The notes under the pieces are model-generated. The model was not told where the DNA came from. It did not search any database and saw nothing but the letters and a program-made list of their open reading frames with translations. Both the position numbers and the translations under genes were made by a program. From positions 1 through 64,000 of the forward strand of contig SKOR01000034.1 in the NCBI GenBank assembly GCA_007119965.1: a stretch of DNA of 64,000 nt. The letters run 5' to 3'. Position 1 is the stretch's first letter. Each line of letters opens with the position of its first letter. Source of the DNA: Syntrophomonadaceae bacterium. Lineage in GTDB: Bacteria > Bacillota > Dethiobacteria > DTU022. Shown here piece by piece: positions 39,801 through 49,624 of this stretch.

Positions 39801-41051
39801 TTAATGATAGCCGAACATCAAGGTGATCAGGAAGCCGGCAGCCATCACCACGGCCAGCATCGGCAGGGTTAATGCCATAAACTTTGTGGTATCGACGCCA
39901 TAATACTCCCTGGTTAATGAAAAACATGGATGAGCTGGAGAAATGATATGCCCGGCAGTGGAGCCGGCATAGAGAAATGCAAGGTAAGCAGGGTAAACAG
40001 CTGCGCCGGCCGGGATAAGAGGCATGAATAAAGGAAAGAGAATAACCACACTGGCAGAGTTATCGCCGGTCAGCATTCCGACCAGGAAAGAAATCACAGC
40101 GATCAGGACAATCACAGGCAGTCCCATCTCTAAGACCACATTGGTCATATCTGTAATTACCCCGGTCTGCGATAACATCTCTTTGTAAATCATAATTCCC
40201 ACAATAACCAGCGCCACAGAAAATTTTATGCCCGGCAGCAGCATGGTACGCAGGCGAAAGATCAGCTCTCGGCCCCTGCCTTTTGCCGGCAGATAATTGA
40301 AAAGAGCAAGAATAATACCGGCCAATAAAGCAAAGGGAAAGTATACATTGAAAAAAACCACCAGGATTAGAATCAGTATAAGCGGCAGGATACTCTTAAA
40401 AAGCAGGCCCATCCTGGGCCAGGTAAAACCGGGCCCGCTGGATTTTGTTGAACCCGAGTAATCTCTGAACAACAAGAAGAACCCGAAAACAGTGCCGATT
40501 ACCGTCAGGGGCAGGTTATGAATAAAGAAACGGCTCAAGCTGACGCCTGAAAGCTCGGAAGCGATAATTAAGCTGGGAAAGAGCGGAAACATAAAATAGA
40601 GGACATGCCTGAACCAGTTATTGATAACCGCCTGGCGAACCGGGGAGGCCTTGAGCCGGCTGCCCGCTTCGGCACACAGGGGTGCAGAAAGAATAGCCCC
40701 TCCAGGCACAGTCAGCATTCCTATCATCATCGGCATAGCGACTGCAATAATCCGGATGTCTGTTACCAGGGCATTTAGGTTTAGAATGATTTCTTCCAGG
40801 GCACCTGTTGCCTTGAGTATGTGCCCCAACACCCCCAGCAGCAGGATGCTGATGATCAGCATAATAGTTACGCTATTCCAAAGGCCGTTAATTACTACTT
40901 CCAGAAAGCCGGAAATGTTAAGCCTGGCCAGCAGGCCTAAAGCAATAGCCCCGATCAGCATAGTCAGACCGGTATTCAGCTTTCTGTATATGCAGATTAG
41001 GATTGCCACAATAGAACCGCTCAGAGCAATAAACCAGGGCATCGTTGTCAC
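39801..41051 (-). CDS. DUF401-family membrane protein
   Basis: Multi-TM protein with GMLTVPGGAILSAPLCAEAG and AGSTAGHIISPAHPCFSLTREYYGVD. Confidence 0.78.
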   Translation of the reverse strand: MTTMPWFIALSGSIVAILICIYRKLNTGLTMLIGAIALGLLARLNISGFLEVVINGLWNSVTIMLIISILLLGVLGHILKATGALEEIILNLNALVTDIRIIAVAMPMMIGMLTVPGGAILSAPLCAEAGSRLKASPVRQAVINNWFRHVLYFMFPLFPSLIIASELSGVSLSRFFIHNLPLTVIGTVFGFFLLFRDYSGSTKSSGPGFTWPRMGLLFKSILPLILILILVVFFNVYFPFALLAGIILALFNYLPAKGRGRELIFRLRTMLLPGIKFSVALVIVGIMIYKEMLSQTGVITDMTNVVLEMGLPVIVLIAVISFLVGMLTGDNSASVVILFPLFMPLIPAGAAVYPAYLAFLYAGSTAGHIISPAHPCFSLTREYYGVDTTKFMALTLPMLAVVMAAGFLITLMFGYH

Positions 41052-41362
41052 CTTTGACAGTTGTTTTAATCTTTAATTTTGATAAGGTTTTAATTAACCC
41101 TTCAGGCTTATAATCATAACCCAGAAAAAATATATGTGCAATTATCCTAACCCCGGTGCTTTTAAAAAAAATCATCTATCTGTTAACATCTCCGGGGGGA
41201 CCTGGAGCTTCCGACAGCTGACAGAAAAAAGCAGGCAGCGATCAGGAAGCCCCCCGGAAATTAGATTCGGAATAACCCGGGCTGCTGAAGCTTTAGCAAA
41301 TGAAGCCGAAGTCAGCCTGGCGCATCATCAGTTTTGAGAAGGGGCAGTATTTTCCTTCCAAA

Positions 41363-42766
41363 TTATCCCTCCGACACTTCATCCCGCAATTCCATCAGGA
41401 CCTGCTGCTCGGGATAAAAACGGAAAATAATGAAACTGCCTGCAGCCGCAAGTGAAACTACCAGGGCGCTTAACTGGACACCCAGCGGTCCGGCAATATC
41501 TTTACCAAAAACGGAGAGCAGGTAAGCAAAAACAACCCCTGCTAAAGCGATAGTCAGCTTAAGCGGGATTGCCCGGGCACCGAAGAACATCGCTTCCCGA
41601 CGCTGCCCGGTTTTGTAATAATCGGCCCGGGCCAGGTCTGCTATTGTCGGATTGATCAGGATAGTTAAAACAGCGAGCGGAAACCCGGCCAGGAAAAACA
41701 TGGCCAGGCTGATGTAATAATAAATACCAGTCATATTAAAAGAAAACAGAAAAATTATCAGCCCGCTTACAGAAAGGCTGAGCACCCCCGTGGTAATTAT
41801 CTTTTTCTTACCTGCTTTTTTGGCAGCTATGTTAACCAGCGGAAAGCTGAGTAAGGCTCCCCCGATTGTCAATCCGGCTAAAACGATCATGAAGCGCTCA
41901 TCTCTCTCAAAAAGGACTACAGCGTAATAGATTAAGCCCAGGGTAACCAGGTTCATGGCAAATTGTAAAAACATCTCCCCACCCAGGAATATACGAAAAG
42001 GTTTAATACTAAAGGTATGGCGCAGTGAACTCCACGTTCCTATTTGCGGTGCCACAGCGGGTATACAATGCAGCTTTTCTTTAAAACCGAGTGTTGCCGC
42101 ATAAAGTATAATCACTGCAATTACGGTAAAAATCATAACAGAATTGCGGTAGGCTGCGCGCAGGCCTAATCCTGCATCCTGCAGGCTGCCGGCCAGCAGG
42201 GGGAAAATCATAGCAACCAGGACCATGCCCAGCAGGCCAAAAAATGCAATCATCGTGGAAAGATTAATCCGCAGGGCATTGTTATGCCCCAATTCAGGAA
42301 GCAAAGCCAGGTATGGGTTAACATAGGAGGTAAAGGCCAGGTAAAAAATAGCCATAAATATGGCTAGCCAGAGCCCGTTGAACAGCGATACCCCGGTTAA
42401 ATCAGGGGGTTGAAAAACAAGCAATGTTGAAAGAGCCAGGGGCAGGCCACCGATAATTAAAAACAGTTTGCGGCGCCCCAGGCCGGAGCGGTTGTTGTCA
42501 CTAAGCGAAGCTACGACCGGATCGGCAAAACCGTCGAACACGCGCCCGATGAGCAGGGCGGCGCCCAGTACTGTCACAAGCCCCAGATAAGTGCGATCAG
42601 GAACCAGGTTAGGCAGATTGAACTCTTTCGGAGGCAGGTAGTAGAAAGGCATGTAAAGCAGGATCAACCGCTCGAGCATGGTAAACGCTGCGCTTCCCGA
42701 CGAATAGAGCAGCTGCCCGGCAAGTGGCAGCGAAACTGCACTTGTCTGCTTCATGAATTCCTCCAA
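41363..42766 (-). CDS. MFS/GPH-family transporter (MelB-like)
   Basis: GRVFDGFADPVVASLSDNNRSGLGRRKLFLIIGGLPLALS. Confidence 0.82.
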   Translation of the reverse strand: MEEFMKQTSAVSLPLAGQLLYSSGSAAFTMLERLILLYMPFYYLPPKEFNLPNLVPDRTYLGLVTVLGAALLIGRVFDGFADPVVASLSDNNRSGLGRRKLFLIIGGLPLALSTLLVFQPPDLTGVSLFNGLWLAIFMAIFYLAFTSYVNPYLALLPELGHNNALRINLSTMIAFFGLLGMVLVAMIFPLLAGSLQDAGLGLRAAYRNSVMIFTVIAVIILYAATLGFKEKLHCIPAVAPQIGTWSSLRHTFSIKPFRIFLGGEMFLQFAMNLVTLGLIYYAVVLFERDERFMIVLAGLTIGGALLSFPLVNIAAKKAGKKKIITTGVLSLSVSGLIIFLFSFNMTGIYYYISLAMFFLAGFPLAVLTILINPTIADLARADYYKTGQRREAMFFGARAIPLKLTIALAGVVFAYLLSVFGKDIAGPLGVQLSALVVSLAAAGSFIIFRFYPEQQVLMELRDEVSEG

Positions 42767-43080
42767 CTTTGCTAATTTTAAGAATTAAAAACAGCGACCA
42801 TAACTATAAACAGCTGCCTTCCCTGCTAAACAACAGCATCCGCAGCTTCACCTATCCAATAGGATCGGCCAAAATAACATATTGTTATTTTATCACTTTT
42901 TTAAGCTCAACACTTAACCTGTGCTTAAACCGGGATCAGAATAACCGGCTTAACCAGCCGGCTATTCTGAGCAAGCTTATATTGTTCAGTCAGGACAAAC
43001 CAGGATTCAGGTCTTTTTCACTTTTGCTGCCGGATGGCTGGGCATTAACAAAAGCGGTCAAATATCCCGGATGGTCTATC

Positions 43081-43953
43081 TTACTTTTTACTGTAATCAT
43101 AAAAACCTTTGCCGGTTTTTTGGCCCCATTCCCTCCGGACATACTTCTCTACAACTGTCGGAGAAGGCTTATCTGCAGGGTCTCCTGTTTCCCGGTAACG
43201 CTCTATCATTACATGATAAGTAAGATCAATCCCGGTCAGATCCTGCAGTTTGAAAGGCCCCATTGGATGCCCCAGGGCGTTAACCACTGCACTGTCTATA
43301 TCTTCGGCAGAAGCCACACCCTGATCAAGCAGGTAAAGTGCCTCATTATTGATGGCCGAAAGAATCCGGTTGACCAGGAACCCATAAATTTCTTTTTGCA
43401 GTTCCACCGGCTCTTTGCCCAGCCGGCGGGACAACTCCATCGCCAGACCGGCGGTCTCTTCCGATGTGTGCGGGCCCTTAACAACTTCTACGCACTTCAT
43501 CACCAGGGCAGGGTTGAAAAAGTGCATGTTGCAAACTTTATCGGCGCGGTTGGTCACATCGGCCACCATGGAGCTGACAATAAATGAACTGTTAGTGGCC
43601 AGCACTGCATGCGGCGGGGCAACCTGATCAAGTTCAGCAAAAATCTTCCTTTTAAGCTCGAGTTTTTCCGTAACAGCCTCTATAACAAAATCGGCATCTT
43701 CAGCGGCTTCTTTCAAACCAGTTGTAAATTCAAGGTTTTCCCCGGCCTGCCGGGCCTGCTCCTCGGTTAACTTCCCCTTGGCCACCCGGCCAGGCAGATA
43801 TTTATCGGCGAACTCCCGGGCTTTCCTTAACTGCTCCTCACTGACATCTGAACACTTGACCTCGTAACCCCTGAGAGCTGCCAGTATAGATATCTGGTGG
43901 CCCATATTGCCCGCACCCACTACACAGATCTTCTTGATATCATCAATTTTCAT
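43081..43953 (-). CDS. 3-hydroxyacyl-CoA / 3-hydroxybutyryl-CoA dehydrogenase
   Basis: CVVGAGNMGHQISILAALRGYEVKCSDVS, ATNSSFIVSSMVADVTNRADKVCNMHFFNPALVMKCVEVVKG. Confidence 0.93.
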   Translation of the reverse strand: MKIDDIKKICVVGAGNMGHQISILAALRGYEVKCSDVSEEQLRKAREFADKYLPGRVAKGKLTEEQARQAGENLEFTTGLKEAAEDADFVIEAVTEKLELKRKIFAELDQVAPPHAVLATNSSFIVSSMVADVTNRADKVCNMHFFNPALVMKCVEVVKGPHTSEETAGLAMELSRRLGKEPVELQKEIYGFLVNRILSAINNEALYLLDQGVASAEDIDSAVVNALGHPMGPFKLQDLTGIDLTYHVMIERYRETGDPADKPSPTVVEKYVRREWGQKTGKGFYDYSKK

Positions 43954-44098
43954 AAATATACCTACCTCCTGTTTATTATAATGATCAGGTTAAAGGTAAA
44001 GGCGGCTGTGATTTTATGGTTCGCCATGATCATGGCCCGGCTGAACAATCCGGCAGTGAAACATCTCTGCACTCCAACGCTGCCGGGTAACAGAACGG

Positions 44099-45730
44099 CT
44101 ACGATTTCTTATGCTTATCCTCTTCCTCTTTTACAAGCTCTCGTCGCAAAATCTTTCCTATAGCGCTCCTGGGCAGTTCCCGGCGGAATTCCAACTGACG
44201 GGGCACTTTGTACCTGGCCAGCCTTTCCCTGCAAAATTCAAGGATTTCTTCTTCTGTTGCCTCGGCCCCCTCTTTTACCACTACATATGCCTTAAGGATT
44301 TCTCCATAATAAGCATCGGTGACTCCCGCAGTAACCGCATCAGCTATTTTAGGATGTTCGTAAAGCACTTCATCAACTTCCCGCGGGTATACATTATAGC
44401 CGCTGGTTAAAACCATGTCCTTCTTGCGGTCTACGATATAGAAATAACCGTCTTCGTCCATTTTTGCTATATCACCGGTATACAGCCAGCCATCCCGAAG
44501 GGTTTCAGCTGTTTCTTCAGGACGGTTCCAGTAACCCTTCATTACCTGCGGCCCTTTTATGATCAACTCACCTTCTTCACCGGGAGACAGTTCCCTGGTT
44601 CCCTTTTCCATATCCACGATCTTACAGTCGGTATCCGGGTATGGTATACCTATACTGCCCGCCTTGCGCTTCCCCCTGAAAGGATTAGAGTGAGTAACCG
44701 GCGAGGCTTCCGACAAGCCGAAGCCTTCCAGCAGTTTTGAACCGGTGCGCTGCTCAAAGATTTTCATGGTTTCCAAGGGCATGGGGGCTGCCCCGCTGTT
44801 ACATACTTCGACGGCATCGATGTTATATTTATCAGCGTCGGGGTGGTTGGCTATAGCCGTATAGATGGTCGGTACGGCAGGGAAAAGAGCGGGACGGTAC
44901 TGTTTGATCATTTCCAAAATCAGGTCAACATCAAAACGGGGGATCAAAACCTGTCCGGACGGAAGAGTTAACCCTGTATTCATAGCGCAGGTCATCCCAT
45001 AAGAGTGGAAAAAGGGAAGAATAGCCACACCATAAACTTGATTAACCTGTTCCCCGAAATTTTCATCCAGCCACTCCCTGATCCATTCTTTTATCTGAAA
45101 TACATTGCTTACCAGGTTAAAATGCGTCAGCATAGCTGCCTTTGGTATACCGGTAGTCCCACCGGTGTATTGAAAAACTGCAACATCCTCAATGGGGTTT
45201 ATCTTCTCCACCGACAAACCCGGCGCAGATTTTTCCAGCAGTTCTTCAAAATAGTAGTTGTCCCCCTCCACGTCCATCCACATCAGGCGGGCAACTATTA
45301 CGCTTTCTACTTTCACCCTGTCGCGCACATCCTGAAAAGAATTGAACACTAGGTCTGCCCCGATAAAAACCCTGGCTTCCGAATCATTTAAAATAATTTC
45401 CAATTCCCGCGGCGTATAAAGAGGATTAACCTGAACAACAATTGCACCTAGCTTCATGCAGGCATAGTAAGCATATACATACTGGGGACAGTTGGGGAGC
45501 ATAAGCGCTACCCGGTCACCTTTTTTAACGCCCAGGCCGGCCAGGGCAGAAGCCGTGCGGTCAATCTTTTCATGCATCTCCCTGAAAGATATTTCGCTGC
45601 CCATAAATACCAGCGCTATCAGATCAGGGTAGTCCCCGGTACAACATACCAGGTAATCGTAGAGTGATATCTCCGGGTACTCTAAATTCCGGCGAACCGG
45701 GTAATTCTCTAGCCATAGCTTCTTACTCAC
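44099..45730 (-). CDS. Long-chain acyl-CoA ligase (FadD-like)
   Basis: YTGGTTGIPKAAMLTH, GFGLSEASPVTH, YTGDIAKMDEDGYFYIVDRKKDMVLTSGYNVYPREVDEVL, LPRSAIGKILRREL. Confidence 0.92.
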   Translation of the reverse strand: MSKKLWLENYPVRRNLEYPEISLYDYLVCCTGDYPDLIALVFMGSEISFREMHEKIDRTASALAGLGVKKGDRVALMLPNCPQYVYAYYACMKLGAIVVQVNPLYTPRELEIILNDSEARVFIGADLVFNSFQDVRDRVKVESVIVARLMWMDVEGDNYYFEELLEKSAPGLSVEKINPIEDVAVFQYTGGTTGIPKAAMLTHFNLVSNVFQIKEWIREWLDENFGEQVNQVYGVAILPFFHSYGMTCAMNTGLTLPSGQVLIPRFDVDLILEMIKQYRPALFPAVPTIYTAIANHPDADKYNIDAVEVCNSGAAPMPLETMKIFEQRTGSKLLEGFGLSEASPVTHSNPFRGKRKAGSIGIPYPDTDCKIVDMEKGTRELSPGEEGELIIKGPQVMKGYWNRPEETAETLRDGWLYTGDIAKMDEDGYFYIVDRKKDMVLTSGYNVYPREVDEVLYEHPKIADAVTAGVTDAYYGEILKAYVVVKEGAEATEEEILEFCRERLARYKVPRQLEFRRELPRSAIGKILRRELVKEEEDKHKKS

Positions 45731-46039
45731 TTTGCATCCCCCCCATTATAATTTTTGCAGCAGGGCCGCTATCAACTCAGGTTAATCTTTTTAACAGACT
45801 TGCTTTTCTGCCCTCCTCCCAAGCATCAGGAAAGCGATCCGGAAACATAGTTAAACTATTCTGTTATTTCAATAATATCATACTTTTTACCGGAGGACTA
45901 AAATTGTATGAAAATACAACCGGGGAACGGGAAACAACTTCCCGTTCCCCGGATAATCTGCCAATTACTGGCATATTATCTGAAGCAAGCCCCTGCTCTC
46001 TAACTCTTACGCCTCCGGCAGCCCGGGCGTCACTGCTAT

Positions 46040-47272
46040 CTACGAATAATTCTCCGGGATAAACCTGCGAAAAGCGACTGTACCCATTAATCCGAAGAGC
46101 AGGATTGCGACGCCGGCAATGATAAAAGAATAGGACAGGCCCAGGTTTTCAGTAATGGCGCCGAACAGGATCGGCGTTACAAGGTGCGACATGGTCCAGA
46201 AGTTTGTAGTAAAAGCCATCGCGGAACCCCGGTTTTCTTCTGTGCTGTATTTGCTGGTCAGGCTTTGAAACAGAATGCTCGATATACCCGAACCGAGCCC
46301 GGTAAATATAATAATCACAGCCAGTATTTCGGCTGCCTCGAACATCTGTGTGATAATCAGGGTAACGCCAACCAAAACCATGCTGACAGTATATGAAATG
46401 GTTAAACTGATCCGATCTAAAAACCTGGCGATTACCAGCCCGGCAAAAATAGTCCCAACCGCTTTCAAAGAGGTGATTACCCCGATAATGCCTTCCTGGA
46501 TACCCAGGGAATCTAAATAGACCGGGTAGAATGAACCAACCAGGCTGAGCGGAAGAGCAGCCGTAAAAGCGCATATGCCTGCCAGGTAGAGCGGCTTATG
46601 CCTCGCTACCCTGCCTATATTTTTAAATCCGGCACTGATAGTTTCCCTCGATTTCGAACGGGTCAGATCGGGCAAAATAAAACATAAACAAAAGCTGACC
46701 GTGCCGATAATTACCAGGCAGGTAAAGGCCATAGAGAACCCAAACCACTGTGTTAAATAACCGGCCATAACAAGGCCCAGGATCGCCCCAAAAGCAGTTG
46801 CTCCTTCAAATAAGCCGAATACTTTATTTAACCGGCCCTTAACTTCCGGCAGCTTCGAAAGGTAGGTCTGTGCAGTACTCCAGAACAAACCGCGGGATAT
46901 ACTCAGTAAAATTTGCGCGACATAGAGGTACACAAGAGTTTCACTGCTCATGAAAACGATTCCGGCAAGAGCAATGGCCAGAAAACTGGCCATGAGAATT
47001 CTTTTTTCGCCGAAGTAATTGTTTATTATACCCCCGATAACCCGAATCCCTAACTGCAGGATAACGGGCAGGGATATTAAAAATGCAAGGCTCAAAGGAG
47101 GCATCTGCAGGGTGATCGCATACAGCGGAACGAGAAGGACGGCCATTTGCATAGCTATACTGTAAATAATTCCGGCAACGAGAATTATATACAGGTTTGC
47201 CGGCGATACGATCGGGTAACTAACTTCTTTGGCTGCATTAAGCTGCTTGGTCGGCTTTTGGGCATTTTTCAT
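46040..47272 (-). CDS. MFS transporter
   Basis: 12-TM-like hydrophobic pattern; GIRVIGGIINNYFGEKRILMASFLAIALAGI. Confidence 0.85.
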   Translation of the reverse strand: MKNAQKPTKQLNAAKEVSYPIVSPANLYIILVAGIIYSIAMQMAVLLVPLYAITLQMPPLSLAFLISLPVILQLGIRVIGGIINNYFGEKRILMASFLAIALAGIVFMSSETLVYLYVAQILLSISRGLFWSTAQTYLSKLPEVKGRLNKVFGLFEGATAFGAILGLVMAGYLTQWFGFSMAFTCLVIIGTVSFCLCFILPDLTRSKSRETISAGFKNIGRVARHKPLYLAGICAFTAALPLSLVGSFYPVYLDSLGIQEGIIGVITSLKAVGTIFAGLVIARFLDRISLTISYTVSMVLVGVTLIITQMFEAAEILAVIIIFTGLGSGISSILFQSLTSKYSTEENRGSAMAFTTNFWTMSHLVTPILFGAITENLGLSYSFIIAGVAILLFGLMGTVAFRRFIPENYS

Positions 47273-47524
47273 AGATGTTAATAGGACCTCTCTTGTTCGA
47301 TATTTTTACTCAGGATCTGGATATGTAGCTGCTGCAGTTAAAATACAGGGGCCAATCCAGGCATATCTCTAACCTTTGTCACGATAGATTCTTCCACTTC
47401 GACCCCGGTTTTACCTTCTCAAAACCCGGTCCGGTGACGCCCTCTGATATAAAGTTAATATTTATTCAAGATTGACATAATTGTCTGCAGTGGATATACT
47501 ATACGTGTAATAAACATATTTGTA

Positions 47525-47615
47525 GAGCCCAATTGATAATGGCAAACCTGCCGAAAGGCAGGGGCGCAAAGCCAAGGGTCTAAAGTTTGCAAAAACTATG
47601 ACAGCCTAGCTTCCA
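47525..47615 (+). promoter_or_regulatory. Cyclic-di-GMP-I (GEMM-I) riboswitch aptamer
   Basis: GATAATGGCAAACCTGCC-GAAA-GGCAGGGGCGCAAAGCCAAGGGTCTAAAG...CTATGACAGCC matches the GEMM-I consensus: GCAAACC, GAAA tetraloop, CGCAAAGCCA-GGG-CTAA, TATGA-AGCC. Confidence 0.9.
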
Positions 47616-47631
47616 AAATGGGCTATTTTTG
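47603..47631 (+). terminator. Riboswitch expression-platform terminator
   Basis: AGCCTA-GCTTCCAAAA-TGGGCT followed by ATTTTTG. TGGGCT can alternatively pair with AGCCCA at 47526-47531. Confidence 0.65.
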
Positions 47632-47688
47632 TATCCAGTCAACAGGTTACAAAGAGACTTTCTTTCGGTAAAAAAATAAATGGTTATT

Positions 47689-47832
47689 ATGAAACGAGTG
47701 ATGTTGATTATGGCAATTAAGAGCATGGCCAGAAGCGGTGGCTGTGCCGGGAAACAACTCCGTTTACGGGCAGGAGAAGTTGTTTGTGCAGCAAATGAGC
47801 TTCGGGCAGTTAAAAATTATATTACCGCATAA
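47689..47832 (+). CDS. Possible 47-aa leader ORF between the riboswitch and the MORN gene
   Basis: MKRVMLIMAIKSMARSGGCAGKQLRLRAGEVVCAANELRAVKNYITA; no convincing RBS. Confidence 0.25.
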   Translation: MKRVMLIMAIKSMARSGGCAGKQLRLRAGEVVCAANELRAVKNYITA

Positions 47833-47858
47833 ATACAGCGTTGGAAAGGAGGATAATC

Positions 47859-49427
47859 ATGAGCACAGGAGTTTACTTGTTTCCGGAAGGGCGAAAACAC
47901 CCTAATGAGTGGAACGATGGCAAAAAAGACAGCCAGGGAACAAAGATGTATGCCGACGGAAGCAAGTATGAAGGTGACTTCAAGGCCGGTCTGAAGCATG
48001 GCCGGGGAACAATGAGTTATGCCGACGGAAGAAAATACATCGGTGAATGGGAAAATGATAAACCCTGCGGTCAGGGCATGATCATATGGCCGGATGGAAG
48101 TAAGTATGAAGGCCAGTATAAAAGCGGGAAAAGAAATGGCCAGGGGACATGGACACAAAAGGATGGCGCAAAATACGTAGGTGGCTGGGAAGACGACCGG
48201 CCCGATGGCCAGGGAATTATCTCATGGCCAGATGGAAGAAAATATGTTGGTGAATGGAAAAATGGCAAGAGAAACGGCCAGGGAATTATGACGTTCCTGG
48301 AAGATGGCAGGTATGTTGGCAAACACCTTGGTGAATGGAAAAATGGCAAGAGAAATGGCCAGGGAACTATGATTTATGCCAATAGCACCAAGTTTTTTTG
48401 TGAGTGGAAAGATGGCCGGAGATGCGCCGAACAGTTGTGGTTGCAATCGGAAAACAGCGAACAGGATAGTGCATTAAGTAGCGACCAGCCAAACGAGCTG
48501 GGAATAGTAACCTGGCAAAACGGCCGAAGGTATGCAGGCGAATGGAAAGACGGCAAGAAACACGGCGAAGGTGTAATGATCTACGCTGATGGGAAAAAAT
48601 ATATCGGCGAATGGAAAGAAGACAGGATCCACGGCCAGGGCATTATGCTCTATGCAAACGGCCTTAAATATATCGGCGAAAGATATGAGGGCAAGAGGCA
48701 CGGCCAGGGCACCATGTTTTATGCAGACGGAAGTATATTTATCGGTGCCTGGAAAGAAGACAAGACAGACGGTCCGGGAACAATGATTTCTGCAGATGGA
48801 AACAAGGTTACCGGTGAATGGAAAGACAATGAGATTCAGCCCCGTTTTGTCGCGGCATCACCCGCGGAAGAGGTACAGAAACCTGTAGAAGCGATAGAGA
48901 AAGCCCTGCAGCCTGAAGTCCCCATCGCATCAACTGAACCGCAGCAGCCCGCCGGAGAAGAAAAAATTACGGTAGACGTAAAGTATATTACCCCGCAAAC
49001 CGGGCTATCCGCCACCGGCACCGGGAAAGAGGAACAGGCAGCTGAAGAAAAGGTCGCTGCCCCGCAGGCCACTGTTTCCGCTGCTTCCGCCGAAAAACAG
49101 GAACAGCCAGCCGAAGAAAGCGGTCATTCGCTGCAAAACCAGGCTGCGGCTGCAGCGCCGGCAGAAACAGGGGATCTTGTTGAAGGTAGGGGCAACCAGG
49201 CCGAAACTGCGAACCTGGCAGATACAAAACAGGATATCGCCACCGAAGAAGATTATTCTCCTGAACTGGAACTAAAACAGGAAATTGCAGCACTCAAGGA
49301 GCGGCTTGATGAAAAGGAGCAAAAACAGGAAAAATCGCCAGTCAAGCTATTATGGATCTGGAATATTGCCCTTACCACCCTGCTGTTAACAGCCGTACTA
49401 TCCATTTGGTTAATTTTCTTGAGATAA
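47859..49427 (+). CDS. MORN-repeat protein with acidic/Ala-Pro-Glu linker, coiled-coil and C-terminal TM anchor
   Basis: About 12 MORN units (e.g. YADGRKYIGEWENDKPCGQG, WPDGRKYVGEWKNGKRNGQG), then a disordered linker and ...LLWIWNIALTTLLLTAVLSIWLIFLR. RBS AAAGGAGG. Confidence 0.93.
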   Translation: MSTGVYLFPEGRKHPNEWNDGKKDSQGTKMYADGSKYEGDFKAGLKHGRGTMSYADGRKYIGEWENDKPCGQGMIIWPDGSKYEGQYKSGKRNGQGTWTQKDGAKYVGGWEDDRPDGQGIISWPDGRKYVGEWKNGKRNGQGIMTFLEDGRYVGKHLGEWKNGKRNGQGTMIYANSTKFFCEWKDGRRCAEQLWLQSENSEQDSALSSDQPNELGIVTWQNGRRYAGEWKDGKKHGEGVMIYADGKKYIGEWKEDRIHGQGIMLYANGLKYIGERYEGKRHGQGTMFYADGSIFIGAWKEDKTDGPGTMISADGNKVTGEWKDNEIQPRFVAASPAEEVQKPVEAIEKALQPEVPIASTEPQQPAGEEKITVDVKYITPQTGLSATGTGKEEQAAEEKVAAPQATVSAASAEKQEQPAEESGHSLQNQAAAAAPAETGDLVEGRGNQAETANLADTKQDIATEEDYSPELELKQEIAALKERLDEKEQKQEKSPVKLLWIWNIALTTLLLTAVLSIWLIFLR

Positions 49428-49624
49428 GCACGGCCAGGAACAGAAAAATAAGTGGGCAGCGAAGCTAAACCTGCCCTGAAGTAAGTAAGCATGCGGTCAT
49501 ATACATTAAAGTTGACCTGCCGGTTAAGATAAATCAGCTGTTCGGGCTGCTATAAAAGCTGCATGCATAAATATATCTACGAACTTACTTCCCTCAATCG
49601 TTGATGCATAGGAGGAAACTGGAG

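Noticed and set aside
48071-48701. Minus-strand ORFs with repeated FPFTxxF/LAIFPF patterns in the MORN gene
   Set aside because: The repetition is simply the antisense translation of the MORN repeats.
47859-48840. Regular DNA periodicity in the MORN gene as a possible CRISPR or satellite array
   Set aside because: The 69-nt-like period follows the protein repeat unit and is in frame; no identical repeats with unique spacers.
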